Source: Lewinellaceae bacterium
Lineage (GTDB): Bacteria; Bacteroidota; Bacteroidia; Chitinophagales; Saprospiraceae
Assembly: GCA_020636435.1 (NCBI GenBank)
Contig: JACJXX010000002.1
Location: 372,001-436,000, forward strand
Length of the DNA: 64,000 nucleotides
Direction: 5' to 3'
Shown piece after piece: positions 25,546 through 32,578 of this stretch. The translations under genes were made by a program, and so were the position numbers. Position 1 is the first letter of the stretch, and each line of letters opens with the position of its first letter. The notes beneath the pieces are model-generated. The model did no database searches. It saw only the letters and a program-made list of their open reading frames with translations, and was not told where the DNA came from.

Positions 25546-25974
25546 TTAACTGTATGAAATATCGTCGGGCAATTCGTTGGTGTCGTCTTCTTGATAGGGG
25601 AAATAGGCCTTGAGTTTTTCGCCCACCTGGCCGATGGCTTTGCAGATGCCATCAGCGAAGGCGCCGTGGCGGAAGTGTTCCTGCATGAGGTCGCGTTCTT
25701 CCTGCCAGAAGTTTTCCGGCACCACCTTATTGATGCCTTCATCGCCAAGGATGGCAAACGCTTTGCGCTCCGGGGCCAGGATGATCAATACAGCATTGCG
25801 GGCTTCGGTTTTGTGCATCTCTAAGCGGAAGAACACTTTCTTAGCCTCCTTCATAATATCTTCTTTGGGATCGTCTTCCAAATGCACGCGAATCTCTCCG
25901 GAGGTATGGAGCTCCGCTGAGCGGATGGCCGCAATGATCTGTTCTTCCTCTTCAGGATTGAAAAATTTGAGCAT
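25546..25974 (-). CDS. Small cytoplasmic TPM-domain protein
   Basis: The product has 142 residues from the ATG at 25974 (MLKFFNPEEEEQIIAAIRSA). An earlier in-frame start at 26049 would translate the fold-back repeat and is rejected. It consists almost entirely of a TPM-like domain: LHTSGEIRVHLEDD, then MHKTEARNAVLIILAPER and AFAILGDEGINKVVPENFW. There is no signal peptide or membrane helix, unlike the neighbouring TPM protein. In the common lemA-TPM-TPM arrangement this is the short middle gene. Molecular function unknown. Confidence 0.88.
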   Translation of the reverse strand: MLKFFNPEEEEQIIAAIRSAELHTSGEIRVHLEDDPKEDIMKEAKKVFFRLEMHKTEARNAVLIILAPERKAFAILGDEGINKVVPENFWQEERDLMQEHFRHGAFADGICKAIGQVGEKLKAYFPYQEDDTNELPDDISYS

Positions 25975-25997
25975 CTTTTCAAGTTGTTCGTCGCTGA

Positions 25998-26049
25998 TTG
26001 TCGGTTGATAGTTGTTGAAGCCAGGCAACCAACAACTATCAACCGACAA
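25998..26049. repeat. Perfect 20-bp fold-back (GTTGATAGTTGTTG type)
   Basis: Arms 25998-26017 and 26030-26049 are perfect reverse complements of 20 bp around a 12-nt loop AAGCCAGGCAAC. The element fills the gap between lemA and the second TPM gene and ends 12 bp from the lemA stop. The arm sequence is the GTTGTTGGTTG repeat family of 17360-17463 and 26831-26887. Confidence 0.93.
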
Positions 26050-26061
26050 CTGGCCACTTCT

Positions 26062-26649
26062 CTAGAATTCCACCTTCGGAGCTTCCTGCGCGCTGGCTTC
26101 CGCTTCGAACTGGGCTTTCTGGTCAAAACCGAACATGCCGGCAAAGAGGCTGCCCGGGAAGCGGCGCACCTTTTTGTTGTAATTGGTGACCACGTCATTG
26201 TAGCGGTCGCGCGCTACCTTGATGCGGTTCTCGGTGCCCTCCAATTGCACCTGTAGCTCCTTAAAGTTTTCGCTGGCTCGAAGCTGCGGGTAGTTTTCGG
26301 AGACGACCAACAAGCGGCCCAGCGACTGGCTCAGGCCGGACTGCGCCTCCTGGAATTCCTTCATCTTTTCCGGCGTCAGGTTGGTGGGGTCGATGTTGAT
26401 GCTGGTGGCGCGCGCGCGTGCCTGGGTCACCTCCGTGAGGGTGCTCTTTTCAAAATCAGCAACGCCTTTGACGGTGCTCACCAGGTTGGGAATGAGATCG
26501 GCGCGGCGCTGGTAGGCGCTCTGTACCTTGCCCCATTCATTCTCGACATCTTCCTCAATATTGACGAAGTTGTTGTAGCTGTTGCAGCCACTGACAAAGA
26601 GGATCAGCCCCAGGCCGATCATTACTACTGCTAAGACTAGTGATCTCAT
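26062..26649 (-). CDS. lemA: LemA family membrane protein
   Basis: The 195-residue protein has one N-terminal hydrophobic segment (about 4-22) ending in VSGC, so it may be a lipoprotein or a single-pass protein. The family core is ENEWGKVQSAYQRRADLIPN with LVSTVKGVADFEKSTLTEVT, followed by the coiled-coil-like helical bundle SQSLGRLLVVSENYPQLRAS and YNDVVTNYNKKVRRFPGSLF. LemA proteins are of unknown biochemical function, but are nearly always next to TPM-domain genes, as here. It is the first gene of the trio. A short dyad GTGCTC-CTAATAA-GAGCAC lies about 35 bp upstream of the start. Confidence 0.95.
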   Translation of the reverse strand: MRSLVLAVVMIGLGLILFVSGCNSYNNFVNIEEDVENEWGKVQSAYQRRADLIPNLVSTVKGVADFEKSTLTEVTQARARATSINIDPTNLTPEKMKEFQEAQSGLSQSLGRLLVVSENYPQLRASENFKELQVQLEGTENRIKVARDRYNDVVTNYNKKVRRFPGSLFAGMFGFDQKAQFEAEASAQEAPKVEF

Positions 26650-26830
26650 CAGGATGGATGTTTTGTTTTGAGTTTGTGGTTAACATGTGCTCCTAATAAG
26701 AGCACAATTTGCTAAATATCCAAAAAGATCGCCACATTATAAATGTTGGCGGGCCCGGCAGAGTTGTTTATTTTCTGCGAAACCTTCCTTTTTGACGGCC
26801 ATTGGGCGGAAAAGTCATGTTTGAAGGGGA

Positions 26831-26887
26831 TAGTTGTTGGTTGATAGTTGTTGGAGCCTTCAGGGCTGCCAAACAAACAACAAACAA
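26831..26887. repeat. GTTGTTG fold-back with AGGGCTGCC loop
   Basis: TAGTTGTTGG and TTGATAGTTGTTGG are followed by AGCC-TTCA-GGGCT and then CAAACAAACAACAAACAA, which pairs loosely with the left side. AGGGCTGCC is at 26862-26870, as at 17455-17463. It lies between the lemA start and the meaB stop, both minus strand. Confidence 0.8.
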
Positions 26888-26892
26888 TCCCC

Positions 26893-27957
26893 TCACCCCC
26901 TCAAAAAAAGCCCCACCAACTCCTCCGCCGCCTGAAAAGGAGATTTTTCGCCTTCCAGCACGGCCTGTTCTACTGCTTTCAGCTTTTCGCGGACTTCGGG
27001 GTCGCGGGCGAAGGCAGAGCGGAGTTGGTAGTTGATGGCTTCGTGCAGCCAATAGTGGGCCTGTGCCCGGCGGTTTTGTTCGAAGTAGCCATTTTTTTTC
27101 GTTGTTTCGAGGTAGGCTTCCACCTGTTGCCAGGTTTCCACTATACCCATGCCGGATTCGGCGGAGCAGATTTCCACCCGGGGCGCCCATCCGCTTTCCC
27201 GGGGAGGAAGCAGGTGCAGGGCGTTGCGGTATTCCTGCCGGGCGCGTTTGGCCAGGGCCAACCTTTCCCCGTCGGCCTTGTTGACGGCGATGAGGTCGGC
27301 CATTTCTACGATCCCCCGTTTGATGCCCTGCAGCTCGTCGCCGGCGCCGGGCAACAGCAGCAGCAGGAAAAAATCCGCCATGGAATGCACGGCCGTTTCG
27401 GATTGACCGACGCCCACGGTTTCGATGATTACGGTGTCGTAGCCGGCTGCTTCGCATAAGATAATAGACTCCCGTGTTTTGCGGGCTACGCCACCCAGCG
27501 AATCGCCGGCGGGCGAGGGGCGAATAAAAGCCGCTTCGGCGCCAGACAGCTTTTCCATGCGGGTCTTATCGCCGAGGATGCTGCCTTTGCTCACCTGGCT
27601 GCTGGGGTCGATGGCCAGGACGGCAAGGCGGCGGCCCTGTTCGAGCAGGTGTTGCCCCAACGCCTCGATAAAGGTGCTCTTCCCTACCCCCGGGCTGCCG
27701 GTAATGCCGATCCGGATGGAACGGCCGCTGTGCGGCAGGCAAAGGTTGATGATCTCCTGTGCCAGTTGCTGATGCTCCGGGCGGGTGCTTTCGATCAGCG
27801 TGATGGCCTGGCTGAGCAATACCCGGCCTCCGCCAAGTATGCCCTGCACGTATTCCCCGGCAGGCCGCTGCTTCCGGCGCTGCACCTGCAGGTGCGGGTT
27901 CAGGCTCCCCGGCGGGGATACTCCGCTTCTGACTTGTGGTTTGGTGGGCTTGGGCAT
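26893..27957 (-). CDS. meaB: MeaB/ArgK-type GTPase (methylmalonyl-CoA mutase chaperone)
   Basis: The product has 354 residues from the ATG at 27957 (MPKPTKPQ); the open frame upstream encodes translated repeat and is not real. G-protein motifs: Walker A GITGSPGVGKSTFIEAL, switch-associated SPAGDSLGGVARKTRESIIL, Walker B-like VIIETVGVGQSE, and base-specificity NKAD. This order is diagnostic for G3E MeaB proteins, which protect and reload adenosylcobalamin-dependent methylmalonyl-CoA mutase. No mutase gene is present in the window. A C-terminal helical dimerisation arm is present (about 290-354). A CGGTGTAC array lies just before the start codon. Confidence 0.93.
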   Translation of the reverse strand: MPKPTKPQVRSGVSPPGSLNPHLQVQRRKQRPAGEYVQGILGGGRVLLSQAITLIESTRPEHQQLAQEIINLCLPHSGRSIRIGITGSPGVGKSTFIEALGQHLLEQGRRLAVLAIDPSSQVSKGSILGDKTRMEKLSGAEAAFIRPSPAGDSLGGVARKTRESIILCEAAGYDTVIIETVGVGQSETAVHSMADFFLLLLLPGAGDELQGIKRGIVEMADLIAVNKADGERLALAKRARQEYRNALHLLPPRESGWAPRVEICSAESGMGIVETWQQVEAYLETTKKNGYFEQNRRAQAHYWLHEAINYQLRSAFARDPEVREKLKAVEQAVLEGEKSPFQAAEELVGLFLRG

Positions 27958-27961
27958 ATTG

Positions 27962-28054
27962 ATGTACGGTGTATGGGCTAATATGGGACTAATGAGTGTA
28001 CGGTGTACGGTGTACGGTGTACGGTGTACGGTGTACGGGCTAATGGGTGTATGG
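27962..28054. repeat. 7-bp array (GTACGGT)
   Basis: Degenerate GTGTATGGGCTAAT motifs flank a perfect run of six to seven GTACGGT units (27998-28038). The array begins 5 bp before the meaB start codon, so it would form the mRNA leader. Relative to the gene it runs opposite to the related array at 1850-2034. Confidence 0.93.
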
Positions 28055-28827
28055 TTTAACAGTGAAGCAATATAATAACATAGCGATGGAAACCGCGTAT
28101 GTTTTCTCCATTTCTTCCTCTCCCCGGGCAAGAATGCCCCATTTTGTGCCCCTAACACTTGCTTAAGGCTTGTTAAAGTTTTGGACGGTTTTATATTATG
28201 ATTTTAACACAAGTTTTTAATCAATTGATAATGTGCCACTTACGACTTGCGAGCGGCTTAACGATTGAGCCGCCCGCTCCGGCCAAGGGGTTAAACTATC
28301 CTAAATAGAAGCGGCAGCAGATTTACCCTCTTGACCGCTATTGCCTTTTTCCTCTTCTTTGCACCAGGCGAATGAAAACAATCTACATCAATTTTTTGCA
28401 CCTGAGAACCCTTTACCCCATTTTGAAAACCTTTTATAACAATCTGCATGTACCCCGTTTTTAAGTTACGCCGCTGGTACCTTCTAAATTGAATGAAAAC
28501 AATTTTATGATGCTATGAAAGCTATAAACTGTTGAGGGGAGAATGGAGTCCATCTGTTTTCCCCTTGCTGTTTCACTCTGGCCTCTCAAAACGCGCTACA
28601 CCCTTAAAATGCACATCACTTCCTCCGCCGGCCGGCCCGTTCAAAACAATTATTTGGTTAAACCGGTAATTGCCGGACTCTCATCCTGCAACGGGCTGGC
28701 GGCGGCGGTTTTTTCGCTTTGTCCCTTAGAATCATTCTAAATAATCCTCTTTTAACCGAGTAACCTTTGAAGGCAGCCGGATAACCGGCAAATTTGGGGC
28801 AGTTCGCGCCGCAAAAACCGATACCTC
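28055..28827. other. 773-bp intergenic region upstream of cydA
   Basis: No credible gene. A short plus-strand frame at 28543-28740 has no coding character. Small dyads are seen (GCGGCT-TAACGATTG-AGCCGC at about 28253, TTAGAATCATTCTAA at 28727). AACCTTTG at about 28762 is a weak -7 candidate for cydA. The length and AT-rich left part suggest a regulated divergent promoter region for meaB and cydA. Confidence 0.5.
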
Positions 28828-30207
28828 ATGGACGTCGAAATACTTTCCAGGATACAATTTGCCTTCACCATTTCCTTTCACTACATCTATCCCCCCCTGA
28901 GCATTGGCCTGGGCCTGATCATGGTGATTATGGAAGGGATGTATCTGCGCACGAAAGAACCCATGTACGAACAGTTGGCAAGATTCTGGACCAAAATCTT
29001 CGCCCTCACCTTCGGCATCGGGGTGGCGACGGGCATCGTGATGGAGTTTGAGTTCGGCACCAACTGGGCCACTTACTCGCGTTATGTGGGCGATGTCTTC
29101 GGCAGCGCCCTGGCGGCGGAGGGAATCTTCGCCTTTGCCCTGGAGAGCGGTTTCCTGGGCATCCTGCTGTTTGGCTGGAACCGCGTGAGCCCTCGGGTGC
29201 ATTTCATTGCCACTGTCGGCGTGTTTTTCGGATCGTTGTTCAGCGCAGTGTGGATCGTGGTGGCCAACTCCTGGCAGCAAACGCCGGCGGGATTTCACGT
29301 GGTGGGAGAAGGGCTGGAGGCGCGCGCCGAGATCACCGACTTCTGGGCGATGGTGTTCAACCCGTCCAGTGTCGACCGCCTGCTTCATGTCTGGATCGGC
29401 GCCTTTTTGGCCGGGGCATTCCTGGTGCTCAGTGTCCATGCCTTCTATTTGCTGAAGGAGCGCCATGTTGAGCTTTCGAAAAAAGCGCTCAAGATCGCGC
29501 TGAGTGTAGCGACGGTATTCTCTCTGGCCCAACTGTTCGTTGGCCACCGCTCCGCCGAGGGAGTGTCCGTCAACCAACCCGCCAAACTGGCCGCTCTGGA
29601 AGGCCATTTCGACAGCCTGGCCGTGGCGGATGCCTACATATTTGGTTGGGTCAATAAAGAAAAACAGGAGGTAACCGGCATTGGCGTTCCCGGAGGGCTT
29701 ACCTTCCTGCTGCACAACGACTTTGAAACCCCGATTCGGGGCCTCAATTCCTTTCCGGAAGACGAGCGCCCTTCGGCACTCAACGCCATCTTTCAGTTCT
29801 ACCACCTGATGGTGGCCATCGGCATGGCGCTGATCGCCCTGACGCTTTTTGCCTCCTTCCTGTGGTGGCGGGGCAGGCTGTTCAACCATCGTTGGTTGCT
29901 CTGGGTTTTTGTCTTTGCCGTCCTGCTGCCCAACATCGCCAACCAGGTGGGCTGGTTCGCCGCCGAAATGGGGCGCCAGCCGTGGGTCGTCTACGGCCTG
30001 CTGCGCACCAGCGACGCCTTGTCGAAAGCAGTCACCGCCAACCAGGTGTTGTTCTCCCTCATTCTCTTCGCCCTCATATACACCTTGCTCTTTGCTCTCT
30101 TCCTCTACCTGCTCAACAAAAAGATTCAGGCCGGGCCGGAGAGTGCGGAACGGATACAGCATAACCCCAGGCAGGAGGGGATGGCGGAGGCTTGGGGGGG
30201 ACGGTAG
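28828..30207 (+). CDS. cydA: Cytochrome bd quinol oxidase subunit I
   Basis: The 459-residue integral membrane protein has nine or so helices. Expected haem ligands are present: His18 (TISFHYIYPP) for b595, His187 (RLLHVWIGAF) and Met381 (AAEMGRQPW) for b558. Acidic residues of the proton path sit in EFEFGTNWATYSRYVGDVFG and ALAAEGIFAFALESGFLG. The C-terminal GRQPWVVYGLLRTSDA is the family signature. The Q-loop is of the short type. With subunit II it reduces oxygen to water using quinol, giving respiration at low oxygen. A long fold-back separates it from cydB. Confidence 0.97.
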   Translation: MDVEILSRIQFAFTISFHYIYPPLSIGLGLIMVIMEGMYLRTKEPMYEQLARFWTKIFALTFGIGVATGIVMEFEFGTNWATYSRYVGDVFGSALAAEGIFAFALESGFLGILLFGWNRVSPRVHFIATVGVFFGSLFSAVWIVVANSWQQTPAGFHVVGEGLEARAEITDFWAMVFNPSSVDRLLHVWIGAFLAGAFLVLSVHAFYLLKERHVELSKKALKIALSVATVFSLAQLFVGHRSAEGVSVNQPAKLAALEGHFDSLAVADAYIFGWVNKEKQEVTGIGVPGGLTFLLHNDFETPIRGLNSFPEDERPSALNAIFQFYHLMVAIGMALIALTLFASFLWWRGRLFNHRWLLWVFVFAVLLPNIANQVGWFAAEMGRQPWVVYGLLRTSDALSKAVTANQVLFSLILFALIYTLLFALFLYLLNKKIQAGPESAERIQHNPRQEGMAEAWGGR

Positions 30208-30223
30208 GTTTTTTCCCATTTAT

Positions 30224-30388
30224 TAGAGTTGATGCGTTGGGAGCATTCAGCGGTTAAAAAGTTACTTTTCACCCTGCTCTTCGTTCCAAAAGTGGTCAGG
30301 TAGCGCCACTATCCTCCCACTTTTGCGCCTCAATCAGGGCGAAAATTAATCTTTTTTCCCACTAAAGCCCCCCAACGCATCAACTCTA
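30224..30388. repeat. 165-bp imperfect fold-back between cydA and cydB
   Basis: Outer arms TAGAGTTGATGCGTTGGG (30224-30241) and its exact complement (30371-30388) are 18 bp. Inner arms remain partly complementary (CACCCTG against CAGGGCG, CCAAAAGTGG against CCCACTTTTG). It starts 17 bp after the cydA stop and lies inside what should be one operon. It may stabilise or attenuate the transcript, or be a non-autonomous mobile element. Confidence 0.85.
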
Positions 30389-30546
30389 TTGAGAAGTTAC
30401 GCCGATGAGATCCTGGGCATTGGCTCTAACAAACAACAGGCAACAGTATAGCAAGCGCCAAAAGATGCTTAAATTCGAGCCAGGAAATATCGATAAGTTC
30501 AAGTTCAAGAATCAAATTCAAACTCAAAACCCAACGCTCAGACGCT

Positions 30547-31581
30547 ATGCCCACCCTACTCGGAATAGACTACCCCACCCTCTGGTTCCTCGTCGTCGGC
30601 GGCCTGTTCAGCGGTTACGCCATTTTGGACGGATTCGACCTGGGCGCCGGCGCCCTGCACCTGTTTTTCCGCAAGGAAGAGAGCCGGCGCATCGCCCTCA
30701 ACGCCATTGGCCCGGTGTGGGATGGCAACGAGGTGTGGCTGGTCATCGGCGGCGGTGCTTTGTTTGCAGGCTTCCCGGTGATGTACGCCACGCTCTTCTC
30801 CGGCATGTACATCCCGTTCATGCTGTTTCTGGCCTTTCTGATCTTCCGGGCGGTGTCCATCGAGTTTCGGAGCAAGGAAAAGATGAAGTGGTGGCGGCAG
30901 ATGTGGGACGTCAGCTACAGCGTTGCCAGCATCATGCTGGCCGTTCTGCTCGGCGTGGTGCTGGGCAATGTGCTGCTGGGGATGGACATCGGCGCGAGCC
31001 AGGAGTTCGAGGGCAACTGGGTGGAATTCCTCAACCCGTATGCGCTGCTGGTGGGAGTCACCACCCTGGCGCTGTTCAGCACCCACGGCGCCCTGTACCT
31101 GCTCATGAAGACGGAGGGGCGGCTGTACGCCAAACTCACCATCCTGGCGCGGCGGGCGATGATCTTCTTCCTCACTACCTTTGCTTTGGTGACGGTTTAT
31201 ACCCTGATCTACATCCCTCACCTGTCCGACCGGTTCCGGGACATACAGTGGCTGTTCGTCGTGCCGGTACTGGCCTTTCTGAGCATTGCCAACATCCCGC
31301 GGCTGATCTCCAAGCGGAAATACCGTCAGGCGTTTTTCTTTTCCAGCCTGACCATGGCCCTGCTGCTCATCGTGGTGGCCATCGAGTTGTACCCGGTGCT
31401 TATCCTTTCCACGATCGACAAGACGTACAGCATCACCATCTACAATGCGGCCTCTTCCAGCAAGTCGATGGGCATCATGCTGCTGATCGCGGCTATCGGG
31501 GCGCCACTGGTGCTGAGTTATACGGCGTTTGTGTTTTGGACGTTTCGGGGCAAGGTGAAGCTGGATGAGACGAGTTATTAG
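30547..31581 (+). CDS. cydB: Cytochrome bd quinol oxidase subunit II
   Basis: This 344-residue multi-pass protein is the normal partner length. Conserved text includes DYPTLWFLVVGGLFSGYAIL-type first helix with DGFDLGAGALH, IGPVWDGNEVWLVIGGGALF, and FRAVSIEFRSK. It lacks haem but scaffolds CydA. The start is 339 bp after the cydA stop, an unusually wide gap for this pair, filled by a fold-back (30224-30388) and a 7-bp-like run of TTCAAGTTCAAGAATCAAATT. No small CydX-like frame was recognised. Confidence 0.96.
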   Translation: MPTLLGIDYPTLWFLVVGGLFSGYAILDGFDLGAGALHLFFRKEESRRIALNAIGPVWDGNEVWLVIGGGALFAGFPVMYATLFSGMYIPFMLFLAFLIFRAVSIEFRSKEKMKWWRQMWDVSYSVASIMLAVLLGVVLGNVLLGMDIGASQEFEGNWVEFLNPYALLVGVTTLALFSTHGALYLLMKTEGRLYAKLTILARRAMIFFLTTFALVTVYTLIYIPHLSDRFRDIQWLFVVPVLAFLSIANIPRLISKRKYRQAFFFSSLTMALLLIVVAIELYPVLILSTIDKTYSITIYNAASSSKSMGIMLLIAAIGAPLVLSYTAFVFWTFRGKVKLDETSY

Positions 31582-31587
31582 GGGGGG

Positions 31588-31640
31588 GATGGAACGCGGA
31601 TTGGCGCGGATTGGACGGATTTTCGCGGATCGGGGAGCCA
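31588..31640. repeat. GCGCGGATT repeat cluster
   Basis: Immediately downstream of cydB the sequence GGAACGCGGATTGGCGCGGA continues with TTGGACGGATTTTCGCGGAT. It consists of diverged CGCGGATT units. The same motif family is spread over 20530-20745, also near gene 3' ends. Confidence 0.75.
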
Positions 31641-31680
31641 TTAAACCCTTTACAAGGAATTGATCCCGGTTCTATGATCT

Positions 31681-32487
31681 TTACCCTTCTGTCCCTACTT
31701 TTTCTGCGATGACAAACAGATAATCTCCTTTATCGTTTTTGTAATGCTTAACCACCTCATCAATTTCCCCGGAATCTACATCCCTTTCCAACCGGGCTAA
31801 CCCTTCTTTTACTTCCACTGCATTCGCCAAAGCCGAAAAGGAAGAAATCCCCCGCCGGGCCTTCGGGTCGAAATAAAGGGCTGGCCGGTGTTTCCCGGAG
31901 TATAGGAACAGGTCCTTCAGATCGGGCTGGACGAAATACTTTTCCGTACGCACCACCTCAAAGCCTCCCTGGTTCATTGCCCCTTCGACGACTGCGTAGG
32001 CCGGCATCTGCACCATCGAATCTTCCATCATTTTCGGGAAATAGCGATTCAGCCAGTAACCCTGCATCTGTTCGGGAGTGGAGGTGAAGACCACGATCCG
32101 GCCGCCCGGTTTCAGGACGCGGCTGAGCTCCCGGAAGCCTTTGTCCAGGCTCGTCCAGTGGTGGAGGGTCAGGCTGGCGAGGATGCCGTCGACGGCATTA
32201 TCCCCCAAAGGAAGGGCTTCGGCTTTCCCCTGTTTCCAGTCGATGGTACTGCATTTCAGGCGGGCCTTTTTCAGCATCTCCTCTGAGGGGTCGACGCCGG
32301 TGAAGGCTATCCCTTTCCGGTGCAGGGCGATGGTGTAATTGCCGGTGCCGCAGCCGATGTCCAGGTATTGGCTGCCTTTTTGGGGGTTCAGGTGGTGGAA
32401 CAGCCGTTCCAGGAGGTAAGGGTCGGCTTGGCGGGTGTGGTTGTAGTGGGGGGCGATTTGGTCGTATTTTTCGGGAGCGTTTTTCAT
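31681..32487 (-). CDS. Class I SAM-dependent methyltransferase
   Basis: The product has 268 residues from the ATG at 32487 (MKNAPEKYDQIAPHYNHTRQ); an upstream in-frame start at 32544 lies in a CCGCAAAA-like repeat. Motif I is YLDIGCGTGNYTIAL, motif II FTGVDPSEEML, the post-I acidic region WKQGKAEALPLGDN, and motif IV GILASLTLHHW. It resembles UbiE/ubiquinone-type and small-molecule methyltransferases (Methyltransf_11 group). The C-terminal 100 residues (YFVQPDLKDLFLYSGKHRP) are shared with a subfamily of unknown substrate. It follows the gamma-glutamyltransferase gene on the same strand and converges on cydB. Confidence 0.88.
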   Translation of the reverse strand: MKNAPEKYDQIAPHYNHTRQADPYLLERLFHHLNPQKGSQYLDIGCGTGNYTIALHRKGIAFTGVDPSEEMLKKARLKCSTIDWKQGKAEALPLGDNAVDGILASLTLHHWTSLDKGFRELSRVLKPGGRIVVFTSTPEQMQGYWLNRYFPKMMEDSMVQMPAYAVVEGAMNQGGFEVVRTEKYFVQPDLKDLFLYSGKHRPALYFDPKARRGISSFSALANAVEVKEGLARLERDVDSGEIDEVVKHYKNDKGDYLFVIAEKVGTEG

Positions 32488-32578
32488 TTTTGTTGGGTTG
32501 AAGCCAGAGGGGTTGCGAAAAAAGCCCTGAACCGCAAAATGCAAAACCGCAAAATTTTAAATATAAAATGGGTGCAGG

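Noticed and set aside
25975..26049. Longer N-terminus for the small TPM protein
   Set aside because: It would translate the perfect fold-back; MLKFFNPEEEE at 25974 is the natural start.
27958..28158. Longer N-terminus for meaB
   Set aside because: The extra residues (e.g. PYTVHRTPYTVHRT) are translated GTACGGT repeat; the ATG at 27957 fits the family.
28543..28740. 65-codon plus-strand frame upstream of cydA
   Set aside because: No domain, no promoter or ribosome-binding context, and composition like the surrounding non-coding DNA.
28732..30219. 495-codon minus-strand frame opposite cydA
   Set aside because: cydA is unmistakable on the plus strand with all haem ligands; the antisense product is low-complexity Gln/Gly-rich.
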